Assembly (NCBI RefSeq): GCF_022539255.1
Contig: NZ_JAKZBV010000001.1
Coordinates: 3,224,001 to 3,288,000, forward strand
DNA: 64,000 bases
Source of the DNA: Sinomonas terrae
GTDB lineage: Bacteria > Actinomycetota > Actinomycetes > Actinomycetales > Micrococcaceae
Direction: 5' to 3'
The first letter of the stretch is position 1; every line of letters starts with the position of its first letter. A program made the position numbers and the translations under genes. The notes under the pieces are model-generated. The model ran no database searches. It was not told the DNA's origin and worked only from the letters and a program-made list of their open reading frames with translations. Shown here piece by piece: positions 47,423 through 55,315 of this stretch.

Positions 47423-48211
47423 GAAGGTGAGGCGGCTGACCACGAGGCCGACGACGAGCCACACCACGAGCCACACGGCAACCCACCCCAGCTGCCAGGA
47501 CCCGTGCTGTTCGAGCACTTTGAACCCGTCTGGCAGGAACACTGAGCGCATGCCCTGAGCGATCCACTTGAGCGGGAAGACGCTCGCGAGATTCTGCATC
47601 CACGTCGGAAGCATCGAAAACTGCAGATACACCCCCGAGATGAACTGCAGGACCAGGACAATCGGGACGACCACAGCTGTAGCGCTTCGGCTGCTGCGCG
47701 GAAGCGCGGAGAGCGCGATACCGAGCAGCGCGGACGTGACCGTGCCGAGCACGAAGACCCACGCGAACGTTCCCCACGCGCTCCAGGCGGTCGGCAGCGC
47801 GACGCCGAAGGCGAGCTTCGCAACGGCGAGGAGCAGCGCAGCCTGCAGAATGCCCGTGACGAAGACCCTGCCCAGCTTGCCGACGAAGTAGGAGAGGGGT
47901 GAAAGGGGCGTCCCGCCCAGGCGTTTGAGCGTCCCGTCGCCCTTCTCCCCCGCGATGTCGACTGCGAGGTTCTGCACCCCGGAGAGCAGGATGCCAGCGG
48001 CGAGCATTCCGGGGAGGTAGTAGCCGGCCACCGACACGTGATCGGTCGAGCCGGGCCCGAGCCCCATGTCGCCCCGTGAGCTGAAGGCGGCTGCGAAGAT
48101 TCCGAGCATGAGTATCGGGAACAGGAAGGTGAAGAAGACGCTGTCGGGCGAGCGGAAGTAGCCCTTCGTCTCGTAGCCCGTGCGGGCTATCCCGTGGGAG
48201 AGGATGCTCAC
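47399..48211 (-). CDS. ABC-2 type transporter permease
   Basis: 270 aa with six helices, including 'VFFTFLFPILMLGIFAAAFS', 'YYLPGMLAAGILLSGVQNLA', 'VFVTGILQAALLLAVAKLAF', 'AVVVPIVLVLQFISGVYLQF' and a C-terminal 'LGWVAVWLVVWLVVGLVVSR'. ABC2_membrane pattern with the GVYLQFSMLPTWMQN element in front of the last helix. Start overlaps the ATPase stop by four bases. Together they form a second exporter in this window, with an unknown substrate. Confidence 0.9.
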   Translation of the reverse strand: MSILSHGIARTGYETKGYFRSPDSVFFTFLFPILMLGIFAAAFSSRGDMGLGPGSTDHVSVAGYYLPGMLAAGILLSGVQNLAVDIAGEKGDGTLKRLGGTPLSPLSYFVGKLGRVFVTGILQAALLLAVAKLAFGVALPTAWSAWGTFAWVFVLGTVTSALLGIALSALPRSSRSATAVVVPIVLVLQFISGVYLQFSMLPTWMQNLASVFPLKWIAQGMRSVFLPDGFKVLEQHGSWQLGWVAVWLVVWLVVGLVVSRLTFRWIRRDA

Positions 48212-49110
48212 GCCGGTTCCTCCTCTTTGACAGATTGGGCGACGGAGGGCGCTGAGCTCGCCGCGTGGACGAGGCCAAGGTAGACGTCCTCGAGGCTCGG
48301 CCGGATCACCTCGAGCTCGCGCGGCTCGCCCAGCTGGCCCGAGAGCTCCACGACGAGCTCTGCAGGTCGTTCCGTGCGCACCTCGTGCCGCTCGCCCGCC
48401 TCGTCAGCCCACCGCACGAGGGGGACGCGGGCTTCGGCCCCGCCGAGCTCGTCGATCCGCCCGACGGCGATGAGCCGGCCGCCCACGATGACCCCGCCGC
48501 GGTCGCCGAGCCGGGCGGCCTCGTCGAGGTAGTGGGTGGTGAGCAGGATCGTGGTTCCCTCGGACTTGAGTTCCTCGATGAGACCCCAGAACTCGTGACG
48601 GGCTTCGGGATCGAACCCGGTGGTGGGCTCGTCGAGGAACAGGAGCTCGGGGCGCCCGATGATTGCGAGCGCGACGTCGACGCGCCGCTGCTGGCCTCCC
48701 GAGAGCTTGCCGATCCGAGTCTTGGCCTGCCGTTCGAGGCCCACGGCCGCAATCACGTCCTCGACCTTACGGGGGTTCGGGTAGAAGCGCGCAAAATGCG
48801 AGAGCTGCTCGCGGACGGTGTATTGACCGTTCTCCCCGGTGGACTGCAGCACGATGCCGAGGCGGGCCTTCCAATCGAGCCTCGCGTGGGCGGGGTCGAC
48901 CCCCAGGACACTCACCTCGCCGGAGGTGCGGTGCCGATAGCCCTCGAGGATCTCGACAGTCGTCGACTTCCCGGCACCGTTGGGACCGAGCAGAGCGAAG
49001 GTCTCGCCGCGCGCGATGTCCAGGTCGACGCCGTCCACGGCCTTAAGGTCCCCGTACGTCTTCCGCAGCCCCCGGACGCGGACGGCAAGGTCGGAACGGC
49101 TTGCACTCAT
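48208..49110 (-). CDS. ABC transporter ATP-binding protein
   Basis: 300 aa. Walker A 'FALLGPNGAGKSTTVEILEG', Q-loop 'LGIVLQSTGENGQYTVREQL', signature 'IGKLSGGQQRRVDVALAI', Walker B 'LLFLDEPTTGFDPEAR', H-loop 'ILLTTHYLDEAARL'. The C-terminal extension ends 'PSLEDVYLGLVHAAS'. ATG overlaps the purN stop by four bases, so purN, ATPase and permease form one unit. Confidence 0.93.
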   Translation of the reverse strand: MSASRSDLAVRVRGLRKTYGDLKAVDGVDLDIARGETFALLGPNGAGKSTTVEILEGYRHRTSGEVSVLGVDPAHARLDWKARLGIVLQSTGENGQYTVREQLSHFARFYPNPRKVEDVIAAVGLERQAKTRIGKLSGGQQRRVDVALAIIGRPELLFLDEPTTGFDPEARHEFWGLIEELKSEGTTILLTTHYLDEAARLGDRGGVIVGGRLIAVGRIDELGGAEARVPLVRWADEAGERHEVRTERPAELVVELSGQLGEPRELEVIRPSLEDVYLGLVHAASSAPSVAQSVKEEEPA

Positions 49111-49706
49111 AGGTCTCCCCCAGCGGATGAAGGTGCCGGAATCTCGCCCGCAGCGAGGCGGCGGAGGACGTCGATGAGCAACCTGCGCTCAACGACCTTG
49201 ATCCGCTCGTGGAGCGACTCTTCGTCGTCGTCCGCCTCGACGGCGAGCGCCTCCTGGGCGATGATCGGCCCGGTGTCCACCCCGGCGTCCGCCCAGTGCA
49301 CCGTGCAGCCGGTGACCTTGACCCCGTAGGCGAGCGCGTCGCGCACCCCGTGCGCGCCGGGGAACGCGGGCAGGAGCGCCGGGTGTGTGTTGAGGTAGCG
49401 GCCTCCGAAGCGCTCGATGAAGTCGGGGCTCACAATCCGCATGAAGCCCGAGGAGACGACGACGTCGGGTGCGTACGACGCGATCCGCTCGGCTAGTGCG
49501 GCGTCCCACTCGGCGCGCGTCTCGAACGAGTTGAAGTTGACCACGAACGTTTCGAGGCCAGCCTCCTCGGACCGCTCGATGCCGTACGTGCCCTCGCGGT
49601 CCGCGCCGACCGCAGCGATCTCGACGTCGAGCTCACCCGCCGTCGCGGCGTCGATGACCGCCTGCAGGTTGGAGCCGGTGCCGGAGACGAGGACCACGAT
49701 GCGCAT
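49107..49706 (-). CDS. purN: Phosphoribosylglycinamide formyltransferase
   Basis: 10-formyl-THF-dependent third step of purine synthesis, 199 aa. N-terminal 'RIVVLVSGTGSNLQAVIDAA' (phosphate loop), 'FMRIVSPDFIERFGGRYLNT' followed by HPALLPAFPGAHG (catalytic Asn-His) and 'GCTVHWADAGVDTGPIIAQE' (catalytic Asp). ATG 49706; the long upstream frame belongs to the DUF6350 shadow. Its partner purH is 5 kb downstream, with an exporter and several plus-strand genes between. Confidence 0.95.
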   Translation of the reverse strand: MRIVVLVSGTGSNLQAVIDAATAGELDVEIAAVGADREGTYGIERSEEAGLETFVVNFNSFETRAEWDAALAERIASYAPDVVVSSGFMRIVSPDFIERFGGRYLNTHPALLPAFPGAHGVRDALAYGVKVTGCTVHWADAGVDTGPIIAQEALAVEADDDEESLHERIKVVERRLLIDVLRRLAAGEIPAPSSAGGDL

Positions 49707-49750
49707 GGGTCCACGATAGGCGAGATCCTGCGGCCGCCTGACGGCGTCGT

Positions 49751-51073
49751 TCAGGCGCTGACGGTTTCGGCATCGGCGCGGGCGAGCTGGCCGCGCTCGA
49801 GCCACGGGGCGAGCGAGTAGCCGACGATTGTTCCGATCGCCACCTCGATCCCCACCCAGATGAGCATCGAAAGCGGGTTGGGCCCTACGAGGGAGTAGCG
49901 GCCGACGCCTGCCGAGCCGCCGGAGAGCCAGGCCGCAGCCGCGGCCAACGCCCCGGCGACGGCACCGACGAAGGCGCCGAGGACGAGCGCGGAGACCGAC
50001 GCTGAGAACCACCGCGCGGGGACCTTGATGGAGATCCACTCGTCGAAGTGGTCCTCCCCTGCCCGCTGGAACCACCAGCCGCCCAGCACGCCGGCGAGGA
50101 CAGGGAGCACGACGGCGGCGGCCGCGAGGGACACGGACGACGTCGGGAGCGCGGCCAGGACGGGGATGGGCGGGAGTGGACCTACCGCCGTCGAAAGAGC
50201 GCCGGCCTTCGAACCGGCCCCGAGGATGACGCCCGCGCCGGAAGACCAGCCGAGCGACCAGACCGCGAGGTTCGGGAGGTAGCCGAGCTGTGCCACTGTA
50301 AGGGCCGCGCCACCCACGCCGCCGGCCCGGAGGGCCTCGTATACGGTGACAACGTCCGCCCAACGGATTGCAAGGTCCAGCGCCAAGAGCGCCGAGGCGA
50401 GTCCGAAGGCGCCGACGGCGGCGACGAACCCCGCGCGGACTACCGCCCAGACGTAGCTGCCCGCCCAGCGCGAATACTGCCCGGTGCGCGCGATCCAGTC
50501 GACCGCGTCCACGCCGATAAGCCGGCTCCATGAGCCCGCCTCGCGGCGCGCCCCGATGATGAGCCCAAACCCGACCGGGATGAGGGGGACCGATGCAGCC
50601 AGGGCCACGCTTGCGCTCACGGCGCTCGTGCTGCACACGAACGCCGTCGCAAAGCCTGCGAGCGCGTAGAGGGCCGCCGCGCCGAGGAGCCCCTGCCACA
50701 GCGTGTCAGCGTAGGACGCGCGGGCGAGGCGGCGCCCCGATCGCCATGAGAGCAGGAAAGGCACGAGGGCGAACCCGAGGGGGATGAGGCTCAGGACGGT
50801 GGGCGCGGAAGGCGCCACTCCGCCGTCGGACGCGGGAGCCGCCTCGGCGAGATAGAGCGGAACGCCGTGGACGAGCAGCCACGCCTGTCCCCCGAGCCGC
50901 ATCGCATCCGCCACCTGCAGCGAACCGAATCCACCCGTGAGCCAGACGGCCACGATCGGGACGAGCGCGGCAACAGCTGAAATGAGCACAGCCTGCAGCG
51001 CCTCCACGCCGCCTTGAAGCCAAAGCGGCATCGGCAGGCCGCGGATCCCGGACTGGTCGGAGCGCAATTTCAT
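49751..51073 (-). CDS. Polytopic membrane protein, DUF6350-like
   Basis: 440 aa with about 10 hydrophobic helices, such as 'AVLISAVAALVPIVAVWLTG', 'LSLIPLGFALVPFLLSWRSG', 'LLGAAALYALAGFATAFVCS' and 'VIPILVLPVL'-type segments near the end ('AAAAVVLPVLAGVLGGWWFQ'). Position directly upstream of purN is what I recall for DUF6350 proteins in Micrococcaceae. ATG 51073 chosen; the longer frame has no support. Function unknown. Confidence 0.7.
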   Translation of the reverse strand: MKLRSDQSGIRGLPMPLWLQGGVEALQAVLISAVAALVPIVAVWLTGGFGSLQVADAMRLGGQAWLLVHGVPLYLAEAAPASDGGVAPSAPTVLSLIPLGFALVPFLLSWRSGRRLARASYADTLWQGLLGAAALYALAGFATAFVCSTSAVSASVALAASVPLIPVGFGLIIGARREAGSWSRLIGVDAVDWIARTGQYSRWAGSYVWAVVRAGFVAAVGAFGLASALLALDLAIRWADVVTVYEALRAGGVGGAALTVAQLGYLPNLAVWSLGWSSGAGVILGAGSKAGALSTAVGPLPPIPVLAALPTSSVSLAAAAVVLPVLAGVLGGWWFQRAGEDHFDEWISIKVPARWFSASVSALVLGAFVGAVAGALAAAAAWLSGGSAGVGRYSLVGPNPLSMLIWVGIEVAIGTIVGYSLAPWLERGQLARADAETVSA

Positions 51074-51256
51074 CGGGTCCCACTGTGCCACGCTCCGGGC
51101 GCGAGGCGGCTCAGGCGCACCGGAGGTTGGGCGACTACGACTGGCTGGGCGCCCGCGCTCCGGCCCACTTCTGATGCTCTGCGAAGGCGTCAAGGCGAGA
51201 CACGCCGCGCCCCCGACCGATTGGGAAAACACAAGCGGGCGGGAGCGCGGGTGAAC

Positions 51257-52399
51257 TCAGCTGAGCGTCTCGCGGTCCTCCGCGTTGAAGGGGAGGATCT
51301 CGTCGAACCGGCCGTCGCGGACCTTGGCCACCCAAGCCGGATCGCTCAGGAGCACGCGGCCCACAGCCATGAGGTCGAACTCTCCGCGGGCGAACTGTTC
51401 GAGCAGCGGCTCGAAGCCGGTCGTCTCGGCCCGCCCGCCCTCCTGGAACGCGACCTGGAAGGCCTGGTTGAGCCCGACGGAGCCGACCGCGATCGAGGGC
51501 AGCCCGGTGACCTTCTTCGCCCAGCCGGCGAGGCCCAGCTGAGCGTCCGGCCCCTCGGCCTCGGGGAATGCCGGCTCCCAGTGGCGGCGGGTCGAGGCGT
51601 GGAACACGGAGACTCCAGCCTCGGCGAGGGAGCCGAGGAGGATCTCGAGCTCGGCGGGCGTCTTCGCGATCCGGGCCGCGTAGTCGCCCGACTTCCACTG
51701 GGAGAACCGGAAGATGACCGGCATTTCGGGGCCGACGGCGGCGCGTACCGCGGCGGCGACCTCGGCCGGGAAGCGGGTGCGCGCCTCGAGCGAGGCGCCG
51801 TAGCGGTCATCCCTGCGGTTCGTCCCCTCCCACAGGAACTGGTCGAGAAGGTAGCCGTGGGCCCCGTGGAGTTCGACAGCGTCGAAGCCCGCCGCCCTGG
51901 CTGCCACGGCAGCGCGGGCGAAGTCGTCGCGGATGCGCTCGAGTTCGGCGACCGTGGCCGCGCGCCCGCGGGCCTTGCCCGACGACGAGAGGCCCGAGGG
52001 GCTCAGGGTCGGAAGCTCGAGGTTGTACTGCGGATGGTCCCCGCGCTCGGCGCCGAGGTGCCAGAGCTGTGGGGCGATGAGGCCACCCTCGGCGTGAACC
52101 GCCTCGACCAGTCGCTTCCACGCCTCGAGCTGAGACCCGCCGAAGAGACGCGGAACCCGGGTGCTCGGACCCGAGTCCTCCGAGACGTACACACCCTCCG
52201 TGATGAGGAGCCCGACTCCGGCAGCAGCGCGGCGGGCGTAGTACGAGACCACCTCGTCCGTCACGGTCCCTTCGGGGGAGAACTCGCGCGTCATCGGTGC
52301 CATCGCGAAGCGGTTGGGAACGTGGAGCGAGCCCAGATCGACAGGGGTGAAGAGGTCTGCGAGGGCCGCACGGCCGGTTTCGATGCTCTCAAGGGTCAT
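51257..52399 (-). CDS. NADH:flavin oxidoreductase / Old Yellow Enzyme family
   Basis: 380-aa FMN barrel enzyme reducing activated alkenes or related substrates. 'LHVPNRFAMAPMTREFSPEG' (FMN site), 'PQLWHLGAERGDHPQ', 'AVELHGAHGYLLDQFLWEGT' (His-xx-His substrate site as HGAHGY), 'NRRDDRYGASLEARTRFPAE', 'SIAVGSVGLNQAF' and 'FDLMAVGRVLLSDPAWVAKV'. ATG 52399; upstream codons to 52477 with a TTG start remain possible. Divergent from the MFS exporter across 280 bases that hold an AT-rich palindrome, suggesting shared control. Confidence 0.9.
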   Translation of the reverse strand: MTLESIETGRAALADLFTPVDLGSLHVPNRFAMAPMTREFSPEGTVTDEVVSYYARRAAAGVGLLITEGVYVSEDSGPSTRVPRLFGGSQLEAWKRLVEAVHAEGGLIAPQLWHLGAERGDHPQYNLELPTLSPSGLSSSGKARGRAATVAELERIRDDFARAAVAARAAGFDAVELHGAHGYLLDQFLWEGTNRRDDRYGASLEARTRFPAEVAAAVRAAVGPEMPVIFRFSQWKSGDYAARIAKTPAELEILLGSLAEAGVSVFHASTRRHWEPAFPEAEGPDAQLGLAGWAKKVTGLPSIAVGSVGLNQAFQVAFQEGGRAETTGFEPLLEQFARGEFDLMAVGRVLLSDPAWVAKVRDGRFDEILPFNAEDRETLS

Positions 52400-52491
52400 G
52401 CTGGCGGCAACCTCGCGGAGCCGCTTCGCATTCCGCCCCTCCCCCTCATCGCATGTGAGCTTGGGCACGTACGCCAATCCACTACACGGCG

Positions 52492-52501
52492 TAAAATTTT
52501 A
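52492..52501. promoter_or_regulatory. AT palindrome in the OYE/MFS divergent region
   Basis: TAAAATTTTA, flanked by CACTAC and GTAGTTG half-sites, is striking in such a GC-rich setting. It is 93 bases upstream of the OYE start and 179 upstream of the MFS start. A -10 region with an operator, for example for a MarR/TetR-type repressor, is the simplest reading. Confidence 0.35.
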
Positions 52502-52521
52502 GTAGTTGATGCAGGAGGAGA

Positions 52522-52658
52522 GAGGCCGACGATCATCGTCGGCCTCGTCTGGCCGTATCCGACTGATACCTCGCGACGAACGTGGAGGACCAGGCATAGC
52601 CCCAAGGAGCCAACCGAAACCGACGGCGCGGACCAACTCGGCGGAGTCCGCGCCGTCG
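52522..52658 (+). promoter_or_regulatory. Two stable hairpins in the MFS leader
   Basis: First hairpin: 11-bp arms 52522-52532 and 52536-52546, loop 3. Second: 13-bp arms 52621-52633 and 52646-52658, loop 12, ending 21 bases before the MFS start. A GCAGGAGGAG ribosome-site-like run precedes the first one. This could be an attenuator. No leader peptide is evident. Confidence 0.4.
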
Positions 52659-52679
52659 TCGTGTCCGTAGACTTCACCG

Positions 52680-53873
52680 GTGAGCCAACCACGCCCTCAG
52701 GCGGCAAGCGCCGCCGTCGTGCCCCTGTACGCGGCCGGCTTCACGACCGCCTTCGGGGCCCACAGCATCGCGGCGGCCCTCGGCGCGGAGAGCAACAACG
52801 GTAATCTCGGCCTCAACCTCCTCGTCCTCGGAGTGCTGCTCGCCCTGTACGACGTGGCAGAGGTGTTCCTCAAGCCCGTCTTCGGCTCGCTTTCGGACAG
52901 GATCGGCCCTAAGCCCGTCATCGTGGGTGGCCTGATCGGCTTCGCCCTCGCGTCTCTCGTGGGGCTCTGGTCGGGGCAGCCGCTGATCCTCGCGCTCGCC
53001 CGCCTCGGTCAAGGAGCGGCCGCCTCCGCCTTTTCGCCTGCGTCATCCGCGAGCGTCGCCCGGCTTGCCGGGAAGAGCACCGGCCGCTACTTCGGCCGCT
53101 ACGGATCGTGGAAGGGGCTTGGCTATGCCTTCGGTCCGCTGCTCGGCGCTGGCGCCCTGATCGTGGGCGGCTTCCCGGCCCTCTTCGGCGTTCTCGCGGC
53201 GCTGGCTGTCGTCGTCGCCGTATGGGTCGCGGCCGCTGTGCCCCGGATCGAGCCGCTCCCACGGCCGCGCTACACCGTCGCTGACCTCGCGCGTCAACTG
53301 GCCGACCGTTCGTTCCTTGGCCCGACCCTCGTGCTCGCCGGAGCGACGGGTTCCCTCGGAGCCGCCGTCGGCTTCCTCCCGGCCCTCGCAGCCAGGGCGG
53401 GCCTCGGAACCCTGGAGAGCGTCGCCGTCGTCACCGTCCTCGCGCTCGCGTCCTCGCTCGTCCAGCCGCGCATCGGGCGGCTTCGCGACGCCGGACGGAT
53501 CGGTGACCGCTGGGGCATGGCCGGTGGGCTGCTCGCGATCGCGCTCGGGTCTGCCGTTGCGGCCCTCCTTCCGCTCGCCGGGCAGGGCGCGACGGCCTTC
53601 GCCGTGTACGTCGCGGCGCTCCTCGTAGGCGGCGGGATCGGGCTCGCGACGCCCATCGCGTTCGCCCACCTCGCCGACGCGACGCCGGCCGAGCGGATGG
53701 GCCGCACCATGGGCAGCGCTGAGCTTGGGCGCGAAATGGGCGACGCCGGGGGGCCGCTGCTCGTCGGCGCAATCGCCTCTGGCGCGGGGATCGGCTGGGG
53801 GCTCGGAGCTCTCGCCCTCGTCGTGGCCGCCCTCTCCGCGGCGGCGCCGAGAAAGGCCACGCTCCTCCCCTAG
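52680..53873 (+). CDS. Major facilitator superfamily transporter
   Basis: 397 aa, twelve predicted helices. Between helices 2 and 3 'LKPVFGSLSDRIGPKPVIVG' is the MFS motif A (GxLSDRxGPKP). Helix 5 region 'GYAFGPLLGAGALIVGGFPA' has the glycine-rich motif C of drug antiporters. GTG start; the ribosome site is weak, and a hairpin sits just before it. Gene partner in the divergent region is an OYE reductase, which fits detoxification of a small electrophile or drug. Confidence 0.88.
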   Translation: MSQPRPQAASAAVVPLYAAGFTTAFGAHSIAAALGAESNNGNLGLNLLVLGVLLALYDVAEVFLKPVFGSLSDRIGPKPVIVGGLIGFALASLVGLWSGQPLILALARLGQGAAASAFSPASSASVARLAGKSTGRYFGRYGSWKGLGYAFGPLLGAGALIVGGFPALFGVLAALAVVVAVWVAAAVPRIEPLPRPRYTVADLARQLADRSFLGPTLVLAGATGSLGAAVGFLPALAARAGLGTLESVAVVTVLALASSLVQPRIGRLRDAGRIGDRWGMAGGLLAIALGSAVAALLPLAGQGATAFAVYVAALLVGGGIGLATPIAFAHLADATPAERMGRTMGSAELGREMGDAGGPLLVGAIASGAGIGWGLGALALVVAALSAAAPRKATLLP

Positions 53874-53879
53874 CCGAAC

Positions 53880-54047
53880 CGTCTCGGGTACGCCAACTCC
53901 CGCCCCTGGTCGTTTCGGGTACGCCAACTCCCGCCCCCAACCGTCTCGGGTACGCCAACTCCCGCCCCCAACCGTCTCGGGTACAGATAATCCCGAGTTG
54001 GCGTACCCGAAACGCCTGAAACGGCGATTAGCCGTACCCGAAACGAG
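53880..54047. repeat. 31-bp tandem repeats with inverted copies
   Basis: Three full units of the form CGTYTCGGGTACGCCAACTC plus CCGCCCCNNN start at 53880, 53911 and 53942; a fourth begins at 53973 and diverges after GGGTAC. Inverted copies follow at 53995-54014 and 54031-54047. No spacer variation, so not a CRISPR. The region 53874-54139 has no gene. The core could fold with its inverted copies into long hairpins, and could also end MFS transcription. Confidence 0.85.
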
Positions 54048-54139
54048 GAGCGGGCGGGAAGCCTCGCGTTAACCAAGCCTTCCCCTCGCCGTCACGCGGT
54101 TTCCGCCAGACCTTCAGGCGCACGGGGGACCTTGGGAGC

Positions 54140-55288
54140 GTGAGGATCGCGATAGTCGCCGAATCGTTCCTGCCCCAGATGAACGGAGTGGTCCATTCGG
54201 TTCTGCGGGTCTTGGATCACCTCCAGGAACGCGGAGACGACGTCCTCGTGATTGCCCCCGCCGGGGACTCGGGGACGGGGCCGGAATACGTCTCGGGGGC
54301 GCTTGTCCACCGCCTGCCGTCGATGCCGATGGTGGGCTATTCGAAGGTCCGGGTCGCATTCGGCGCCGTCCCGAAGGTCCGTCGGATCCTCAAGCGGTTC
54401 GCGCCCGACGTCGTGCATCTCGCCTCGCCGTTCGAGCTCGGGTGGCGTGCCGTCCGCGCCGCCCACAGCCTGGGCATCCCCACGGTGGCCATCTACCAGA
54501 CCGAGGTTCCCAGCTATGCGGCGCGCTACGGGGTGCCGTTCCTCGAGAACTGGGCGTGGGAGCGGGTCGAGAAGATCCACCTCCTCGCAGACCGCACCCT
54601 CGCACCGTCGACCTTCGCGCTCAACCAGCTGCGGGGCCGCGGGATCTTCGATGCCGCGCTGTGGCGACGCGGCGTGGATACGGACCGCTTCAATCCAGCC
54701 AAGCGCGACGACGCGTGGCGGGCTTCGGTCACGGGCCGCGCCGCTGGCGGGAGGCCCCAGAAGATCATCGGCTACGTGGGCCGGCTCGCCGCCGAGAAGC
54801 AGGTCGAGGACCTTCGCGTGCTCGCCGACGGCCGGGACACGCAGCTCGTCATCGTGGGCGACGGCCCCCTCCGGACGACTCTCGAGGCCCAGCTGCCTTC
54901 GGCCCATTTCGCGGGTTTCCAAGGCGGCGAAGACCTCGCCCGAATGGTCGCGAGCTTCGACCTGTTCGTCCATCCGGGCGAGTTCGAGACGTTCTGCCAG
55001 ACCATCCAGGAAGCCATGGCCTCGGGCGTGCCGGTCGTCGCGACGGGCCGCGGAGGCCCGCTTGACCTCGTCGAGAACTCGAAGACGGGCTGGCTCTACA
55101 CGCCGGGCCGGCTCGATGAGCTCCGCTCGTACGTGCAGGACCTCATCGGCGACGACGCGAAGCGGGCCGCATTCGCCGAGGCTGCCCTGCGCAGCGTGCA
55201 GGGCCGCACCTGGCCTTCGATCTGTTCCCAGCTTGTGCGCCATTACGACGACGTCATCACCGCCCGCGCGTCCCTCGCCGTGTGCTGA
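54140..55288 (+). CDS. Glycosyltransferase family 4 (mannosyltransferase-like)
   Basis: 382 aa GT-B enzyme. N-terminal 'RIAIVAESFLPQMNGVVHSV' and the C-terminal nucleotide-sugar domain 'IGYVGRLAAEKQVEDLRVL', 'VIVGDGPLRTTLEAQLP', and the EX7E region 'PGEFETFCQTIQEAMASGVP'. Similar to GDP-mannose-dependent alpha-mannosyltransferases of actinobacterial lipid glycans (MgtA type), which is consistent with the GDP-mannose synthase at 4.4 kb, but the specificity is inference. GTG start. Followed 27 bases later by UDP-glucose dehydrogenase, so both may serve cell-envelope glycan synthesis. Confidence 0.85.
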   Translation: MRIAIVAESFLPQMNGVVHSVLRVLDHLQERGDDVLVIAPAGDSGTGPEYVSGALVHRLPSMPMVGYSKVRVAFGAVPKVRRILKRFAPDVVHLASPFELGWRAVRAAHSLGIPTVAIYQTEVPSYAARYGVPFLENWAWERVEKIHLLADRTLAPSTFALNQLRGRGIFDAALWRRGVDTDRFNPAKRDDAWRASVTGRAAGGRPQKIIGYVGRLAAEKQVEDLRVLADGRDTQLVIVGDGPLRTTLEAQLPSAHFAGFQGGEDLARMVASFDLFVHPGEFETFCQTIQEAMASGVPVVATGRGGPLDLVENSKTGWLYTPGRLDELRSYVQDLIGDDAKRAAFAEAALRSVQGRTWPSICSQLVRHYDDVITARASLAVC

Positions 55289-55315
55289 GGTCACCCACTT
55301 CCGGAAGGAATCTGA

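Noticed and set aside
53880..54047. Possible CRISPR array
   Set aside because: The 31-bp units are directly adjacent with no unique spacers, and no cas gene is nearby.
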